Part shown: piece after piece, positions 5,904-9,120 of the stretch
Numbering within the stretch: position 1 is the stretch's first letter
Layout of the letters: every line of letters starts with the position of its first letter
Assembly: GCA_021833085.1 (NCBI GenBank)
Contig: JAKBGL010000041.1
Span: 1 to 9,120, forward strand
DNA length: 9,120 nucleotides
Direction: 5' to 3'
DNA from: Actinomycetes bacterium
Lineage (GTDB): Bacteria > Actinomycetota > Acidimicrobiia > Acidimicrobiales > Acidimicrobiaceae
Made by a program: the position numbers and the translations under genes
Notes under the pieces: generated by a model
Seen by the model: only the letters and a program-made list of their open reading frames with translations
What the model was told of the DNA's origin: nothing
Database searches by the model: none

Positions 5904-5937
5904 ATGGCAAGCGATGCTCAAAACTACATTGCCGTAA
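5851..5937 (+). CDS. Possible 28-aa upstream ORF overlapping the ftsZ start
   Basis: ATG 5851 opens a 28-codon frame ending in TAA at 5935-5937. It overlaps the first 34 nt of ftsZ in a different frame. GGAGAG at 5838-5843 sits 7 nt before the ATG, a better-placed ribosome site than many in this cluster. The peptide begins [16 protein letters not shown] and has no recognisable domain or membrane segment. If translated, ribosomes would pass over the ftsZ ribosome site and start codon and stop just inside ftsZ. They could then either compete with ftsZ initiation or keep the leader unfolded. I do not recognise it, and the frame may be accidental. Confidence 0.3.
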   Translation: MDSKRHNYLVLRQEGGLTWQAMLKTTLP

Positions 5938-7004
5938 TTAAAGTTGTTGGTGTCGGCGGTGGGGGTGGAAACGCCGTTAATCGCATGATAGAAGCGGGAC
6001 TAAAAGGCGTTGAATTCATCGCCGTAAACACTGATGCGCAAGCCTTGCTTATGAGTGACGCGGACGTTACATTAGATATCGGGCGCCAGCTGACGAGAGG
6101 CCTTGGTGCGGGCTCGAATCCTAGTGTTGGTGCAGCCGCAGCCGAAGAACATAGAGAAGAGATTGAGGAGGCTCTAAAAGGTGCCGACATGGTCTTTATC
6201 ACGGCTGGAGAGGGTGGCGGAACAGGTACCGGAGGCGCCCCTGTCGTAGCTCAGATAGCTAAAAGTCTTGGAGCTCTTACGATAGGTGTGGTCACACGAC
6301 CCTTTGGATTCGAAGGCAGAGTTCGCGCCCGGCAGGCAACCGAGGGGATCGAGAATCTCAAACAACATGTTGACACGCTTATCGTGGTACCTAACGATCG
6401 CCTTATGGATATAGCTAACGAGAAGACGACAATGGTCAGTGCCTTTAAGTTGGCTGATGATATCTTGATGCAGGGCGTCCAAGGAATAACTGATGTTATT
6501 ACTACTCCGGGGATAATCAATACAGACTTTGCTGATGTTAAGACAATTATGGAGTCTGCAGGAACTGCGATTATGGGCATCGGTATGGCTACTGGAGAAA
6601 ATAAGGCCTTAACTGCAGCTCGAAACGCTATAACGTCTCCACTGTTGGAGTCTTCGATCGAGGGTGCTAAGGGGATATTGATAAATATCGCCGGAGGACC
6701 TGATCTCACGCTCTATGAACTCAACGACGCTGCCAAGATTATTCATGACGCTTCCGATAGTGACGCTAATATCATCCTTGGATCAGTGATCGATGACTAC
6801 CTCGCAGACTCAGTGCGTGTCACCGTGATAGCTGCAGGATTTGATGGAGCGACCGAGATCGACCTTTCGACCATACCAAGGCAGAAAAAGTCTGAACCTA
6901 TCTCTTATATAAATCTGAGTGAGGAACCAAAGAAAGTGCACACAAACTCGGCATCGACTTCTTTCGACGACGATGACGACGATGTTCCACCATTTTTGAG
7001 GTGA
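5904..7004 (+). CDS. ftsZ: FtsZ, tubulin-like division GTPase
   Basis: This cytoplasmic GTPase of 366 residues polymerises into the Z-ring. The GTP-binding half has [13 protein letters not shown] (16-28), NTDAQAL (42-48), the tubulin signature GGGTGTG (104-110) within [11 protein letters not shown], and PNDRL (163-167). The T7 loop for GTP hydrolysis is NTDFADV (206-212, Asp208 and Asp211). The C-terminal domain runs to about residue 320, followed by a short linker of about 35 residues. The protein ends with six Asp (355-360) and VPPFLR, the conserved peptide that binds partners such as SepF. AGEGGG and an Asp-rich VPPF tail also occur in mycobacterial FtsZ. The start is ATG 5904 with AAGGCGG at 5891-5897. 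The gene lies downstream of a 177-nt gap, which suggests separate control. Confidence 0.99.
   Translation: MASDAQNYIAVIKVVGVGGGGGNAVNRMIEAGLKGVEFIAVNTDAQALLMSDADVTLDIGRQLTRGLGAGSNPSVGAAAAEEHREEIEEALKGADMVFITAGEGGGTGTGGAPVVAQIAKSLGALTIGVVTRPFGFEGRVRARQATEGIENLKQHVDTLIVVPNDRLMDIANEKTTMVSAFKLADDILMQGVQGITDVITTPGIINTDFADVKTIMESAGTAIMGIGMATGENKALTAARNAITSPLLESSIEGAKGILINIAGGPDLTLYELNDAAKIIHDASDSDANIILGSVIDDYLADSVRVTVIAAGFDGATEIDLSTIPRQKKSEPISYINLSEEPKKVHTNSASTSFDDDDDDVPPFLR
6998..7004 (+). promoter_or_regulatory. Shine-Dalgarno GAGGTGA spanning the ftsZ stop codon
   Basis: GAGGTGA includes the ftsZ TGA stop (7002-7004) and lies 6 nt before GTG 7011. It is the same heptamer that precedes murC. It fixes the GTG start of the next gene, which is in the same frame as ftsZ and cannot be extended upstream. 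It also implies coupling of pgeF translation to ftsZ termination. Confidence 0.65.
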
Positions 7005-7010
7005 TGTGTA

Positions 7011-7712
7011 GTGGACCTCGCAAACTTCAGCGACGGTCGGGGGATCTGTTTTTACAGTGATCGCATAGATGGAGATGCAGGCTCTGGTTATGTTGGTCAT
7101 GAACTTTCACTAGGCTCCTCGTTGTACGTGAGTATTAGAGATCTGATTGGACTTCGTAGTGGGTTTAAAGTACTTAAGGCCTCGCAATGTCACTCTAATA
7201 TCGTCGTTGAGGCGTCTACGTCCTGGTGCGATTCTCCTAGAGCTGACGGTATCGTAAGTACCGTGTCGGCTCTTATCCCGACTGTGATGGTCGCTGACTG
7301 TGTACCGATTGGTCTGTACTCAAAACATGGGGGCATCGCCGCTGCGGTTCATGCGGGCTGGAGAGGCCTAACGGCAGGTGTAGTCGAAAATGCAGTAGAC
7401 CTAATCAAGAGAGTTTCTGGTGCTAGTGATATCGAAGCCGTGGTAGGACCTCACATCTGCCCTAACTGTTACGAATTCATAGGACCTGAGTCCGAAGAGA
7501 TCGTCAAAACCTTCGGCGAGGACTGTTTTGTTGGAGCGAGTTGTAACTATTTAGATTTATCTGTGTGTGTAGAAAAGATATTCGATACTAAAGGAGTTAC
7601 GAAGATCTTTGAGGAAAAAGATTGTACACTTTGTAGTGGACGTTTTTTCTCTTATAGGGGTGGAGACACCACTCAGAGAATTGTTTTAGGGGTCGGAGTT
7701 GTCGGAGAGTAA
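7011..7712 (+). CDS. pgeF: PgeF/YfiH-family multicopper-oxidase-like (laccase domain) protein, peptidoglycan editing factor
   Basis: This 233-residue protein belongs to the DUF152/Cu-oxidase_4 family. Family active-site residues are His61 in QCHSN (59-63), Cys97 in ADC (95-97) and His114 in HAGWRG (114-119). Further motifs are ADG (78-80), GPHICPNCYEF (146-156) and FFSYRGGDTTQR (212-223). In E. coli the homologue removes L-Ser wrongly added in place of L-Ala to UDP-MurNAc, and other members are purine nucleoside phosphorylases, so the older name 'polyphenol oxidase' is misleading. The position after ftsZ and near murC suits a peptidoglycan editing role. It is Cys-rich (11 Cys), with CxxC at 150-153 and 205-208; the latter is common in the family. 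It begins at GTG 7011 and overlaps yggS by 14 nt. Confidence 0.92.
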   Translation: MDLANFSDGRGICFYSDRIDGDAGSGYVGHELSLGSSLYVSIRDLIGLRSGFKVLKASQCHSNIVVEASTSWCDSPRADGIVSTVSALIPTVMVADCVPIGLYSKHGGIAAAVHAGWRGLTAGVVENAVDLIKRVSGASDIEAVVGPHICPNCYEFIGPESEEIVKTFGEDCFVGASCNYLDLSVCVEKIFDTKGVTKIFEEKDCTLCSGRFFSYRGGDTTQRIVLGVGVVGE

Positions 7713-8391
7713 TAATTATTCGAAACTCCCGAGTGAAAAGGAGCTAGGTGATAGATTGACTGAGGTAAAGGAGCGTATCTCAGAGATTACGCCACTTGAT
7801 TCAGTCAAGATAATTTGCGTGACAAAGGGGTTTCCAGTCGGGACAGTTGAGTCAATGGGCGACCTTGGAGTATGTGACTTTGGAGAGAACTATCAGCAGG
7901 AACTCAGTTCGAAAGCTACCGTCGTGAAAGATGTCAACTGGCATTTTATTGGAGCGGTTCAACGTTCTAAGTTGAAGAAGATAGCCGAGATCTCTTGTGC
8001 GATCCACTCAGTGTCTCGTATATCAGAGATAGCGGAGTTGGCAAGATTGAGCTACCGAGGTGAAGTATTCCTTCAGGTACGTTCCGATGATGAAGTTGGC
8101 AGAAACGGATTTCAGCTCAAGGATTTAAAAGAGGGTGTGGATCTAAGCAGGAGCGTCGATCTTAATATTGTGGGATTAATGGGGGTTGCGTCGATTACTA
8201 GTGGGTATCGGGCACCAGAGTTCTTTAGACTGATGAGAGATCTTTGTGACAGATACGGTCTCAAGCGATGCTCCATGGGCATGAGTGACGACTTTGAGTT
8301 GGCACTCATGAACGGTGCTACTGACCTTAGGCTGGGCAGGGTTCTTTTGGGTCCAAGACCTACTAATAGCCCCGGGGCATCTAGGAATTGA
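7699..8391 (+). CDS. yggS: YggS/PLPBP-family pyridoxal phosphate homeostasis protein
   Basis: This 230-residue, alanine racemase N-domain-like TIM barrel binds PLP but has no known enzymatic activity; the family buffers PLP and affects amino-acid pools. The PLP lysine is Lys43 in CVTKGF (40-45). Other family motifs are FGENYQQE (61-68), WHFIGAVQRSK (81-91, where GHLQ is usual), IHSVSR (102-107), GLMGVAS (159-165), SMGMSDDFELA (192-202), GATDLRLG (206-213) and the final GPRP (218-221). The start is probably TTG 7699, inside pgeF, with AGGGG at 7688-7692. The first 14 residues are not conserved, so a later start cannot be excluded. A pgeF-yggS-sepF order is usual in actinobacteria. Confidence 0.93.
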   Translation: MSESNNYSKLPSEKELGDRLTEVKERISEITPLDSVKIICVTKGFPVGTVESMGDLGVCDFGENYQQELSSKATVVKDVNWHFIGAVQRSKLKKIAEISCAIHSVSRISEIAELARLSYRGEVFLQVRSDDEVGRNGFQLKDLKEGVDLSRSVDLNIVGLMGVASITSGYRAPEFFRLMRDLCDRYGLKRCSMGMSDDFELALMNGATDLRLGRVLLGPRPTNSPGASRN

Positions 8392-8423
8392 TAAGCAACT
8401 AAGTGAGTAGATAGGGGAGTTGG

Positions 8424-9083
8424 ATGGCGTCCGTTGTTCATAAGGCAATGGTTTGGCTGGGTATCACCGATGACGATGAGGAGTTGGAGATGCCCATAAC
8501 GAGGTCTCAACAGTATCGGGAACCCAGATCAGAGTTCGACCTAACGCAAGAATCGAGGTCTAGAGAAAGGGAAGACGCCTTAGCCTACGTGGGCAGTACT
8601 CGGGCTGCGGAAGAACGGCACTCACAGCCGCGAGTTCAGGTCTTCACTCAAGATCCACCTCCAGTACGGGAGAGCTATACGTACCCCGAACCTCGGACAA
8701 TATCCCATAAAGAGAGTTCTTCTGGGCGAAAAGTTGCAGAGCTGGACGAGCCTACTCAAGTAATTGACCGCCAATCTCCAGTTGTCAGACCGCTAAAGAG
8801 CGAAGGACCCAAGGTTCATCTAGCTGTACCTTCAAAATTTGCTGACGTCCAAGAGATCGCTGATCACATGAAAGGTGGACGTCCGGTCATAGTAAATATT
8901 GAGGGACTTGACACGGGGATTTCTCGGAGAGTTATAGATTTTTGCTCAGGTCTAACTTACGCGCTAGGAGGTAAGATTAAAAAGGTAGCTGAGCAAGTCT
9001 ACTTGATAACTCCAGCTAAGGTTGAAGTTACTGAGGAAGACATGGAGCGTATAACAGAACGAGCAGTACTTCGAGGTAACTAA
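8424..9083 (+). CDS. sepF: SepF, FtsZ-binding membrane anchor
   Basis: This 219-residue cytoplasmic protein tethers FtsZ to the membrane. The first residues (MASVVHKAMVWLGI) can form the family's amphipathic membrane-binding helix. A long charged, Pro- and Arg-rich linker (about 17-128) looks disordered. The C-terminal SepF domain (about 129-205) contains HLAVPSKFADVQEIADHMK (132-150), PVIVNIEGLD (154-163), RRVIDFCSGLTYALGGKI (168-185) and YLITPAKVEV (193-202). The linker gives it the length of mycobacterial SepF and makes it longer than Firmicutes forms. With no ftsA in the cluster, SepF is the expected sole Z-ring anchor, binding the VPPFLR tail of FtsZ. It begins at ATG 8424, 32 nt after yggS, with AGGGGAG at 8413-8419. 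Confidence 0.96.
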   Translation: MASVVHKAMVWLGITDDDEELEMPITRSQQYREPRSEFDLTQESRSREREDALAYVGSTRAAEERHSQPRVQVFTQDPPPVRESYTYPEPRTISHKESSSGRKVAELDEPTQVIDRQSPVVRPLKSEGPKVHLAVPSKFADVQEIADHMKGGRPVIVNIEGLDTGISRRVIDFCSGLTYALGGKIKKVAEQVYLITPAKVEVTEEDMERITERAVLRGN

Positions 9084-9084
9084 A

Positions 9085-9120
9085 ATGGTTGGGATACAGT
9101 CCCTAATTCGTTCCTTATTG
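9085..9120 (+). CDS. Start of a probable YggT-family membrane protein (partial)
   Basis: ATG 9085 follows the sepF stop by one base and has GAGGTAA (9073-9079) ahead of it with a 5-nt spacer. The twelve visible codons give MVGIQSLIRSLL, a hydrophobic start. In actinobacteria the gene after sepF is usually yggT, a small two-helix membrane protein whose N-terminus has this character, followed by divIVA/wag31. The call is mainly from gene order; the fragment is too short for a motif. Confidence 0.5.
   Translation, partial: MVGIQSLIRSLL

Noticed and set aside
6204..6237. Fts[11 protein letters not shown] instead of AGMGGGTGTG, and the six-Asp tail
   Set aside because: Both features resemble mycobacterial FtsZ, so they point to the host group rather than a novelty.
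6174..6709. Long reverse-strand open frames inside ftsZ (up to about 150 codons)
   Set aside because: They lie opposite a highly conserved gene, have no matching family features, and are explained as complements of the ftsZ codons.
7011..7712. Polyphenol oxidase or laccase activity for the gene after ftsZ
   Set aside because: The sequence is the short PgeF/YfiH family, which is linked to peptidoglycan editing and nucleoside chemistry, not to multidomain laccases.
1..9120. Mobile elements, CRISPR arrays, tRNA or rRNA genes, or defence genes
   Set aside because: No long repeats, spacer-repeat patterns, transposase motifs or structural RNA signatures were seen; nearly all of the window is conserved division and wall genes.

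Overview
The window is a stretch of a bacterial division and cell wall (dcw) cluster. All genes lie on the + strand, in the order murD (3' end), ftsW, murG, murC, murB, ftsQ, ftsZ, pgeF (laccase-domain protein), yggS (PLP-binding protein), sepF and the start of a probable yggT. The order matches the ftsW-murG-murC-ftsQ-ftsZ-yfiH-yggS-sepF-yggT run known from Mycobacterium and other Actinomycetota, except that murB sits between murC and ftsQ. Four things support an actinobacterial host. There is no ftsA, and a SepF of actinobacterial length is present. FtsZ carries [11 protein letters not shown] and ends in an Asp-rich VPPFLR peptide. MurG has GGTAGH instead of GGTGGH. FtsW has PNAxxDFIF and SAGGSS. 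The base composition looks near 50 % GC by eye, lower than most actinobacteria. With the murB position, this makes a deep lineage such as Acidimicrobiia a reasonable but unproven guess.

Positions 1-91 hold the end of murD. Positions 88-5726 hold precursor and lipid II synthesis (MurC, MurB, MurG), the SEDS glycosyltransferase FtsW and the divisome scaffold FtsQ. Positions 5727-5903 are the only sizeable non-coding stretch; it is AT-rich, contains inverted repeats and precedes ftsZ. Positions 5904-9120 hold FtsZ, the peptidoglycan-editing factor PgeF, the PLP homeostasis protein YggS, the FtsZ membrane anchor SepF and the first codons of a probable YggT. Most junctions are tight (ATGA overlaps, Shine-Dalgarno sequences inside upstream stop codons), which implies co-transcription and translational coupling.

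Functionally, MurB, MurC and MurD build the UDP-MurNAc-peptide, MurG makes lipid II, FtsW polymerises it at the septum, FtsQ helps assemble the divisome, FtsZ forms the ring and SepF tethers it to the membrane in place of FtsA. PgeF removes mis-incorporated residues from the peptide precursor.

The annotated genes themselves are conserved housekeeping genes and I see no new defence or mobile system. The most interesting signal is that the three larger gaps (ftsW/murG, murC/murB, ftsQ/ftsZ) each contain a short open frame with a good Shine-Dalgarno sequence. Each abuts or overlaps the next gene's start: 41 codons at 1244-1369, 19 codons at 3928-3987 and 28 codons at 5851-5937. The one before murB is in the murB frame and separated from it by a single TGA. 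These may be leader peptides or coupling cistrons, but single-sequence evidence cannot prove translation.
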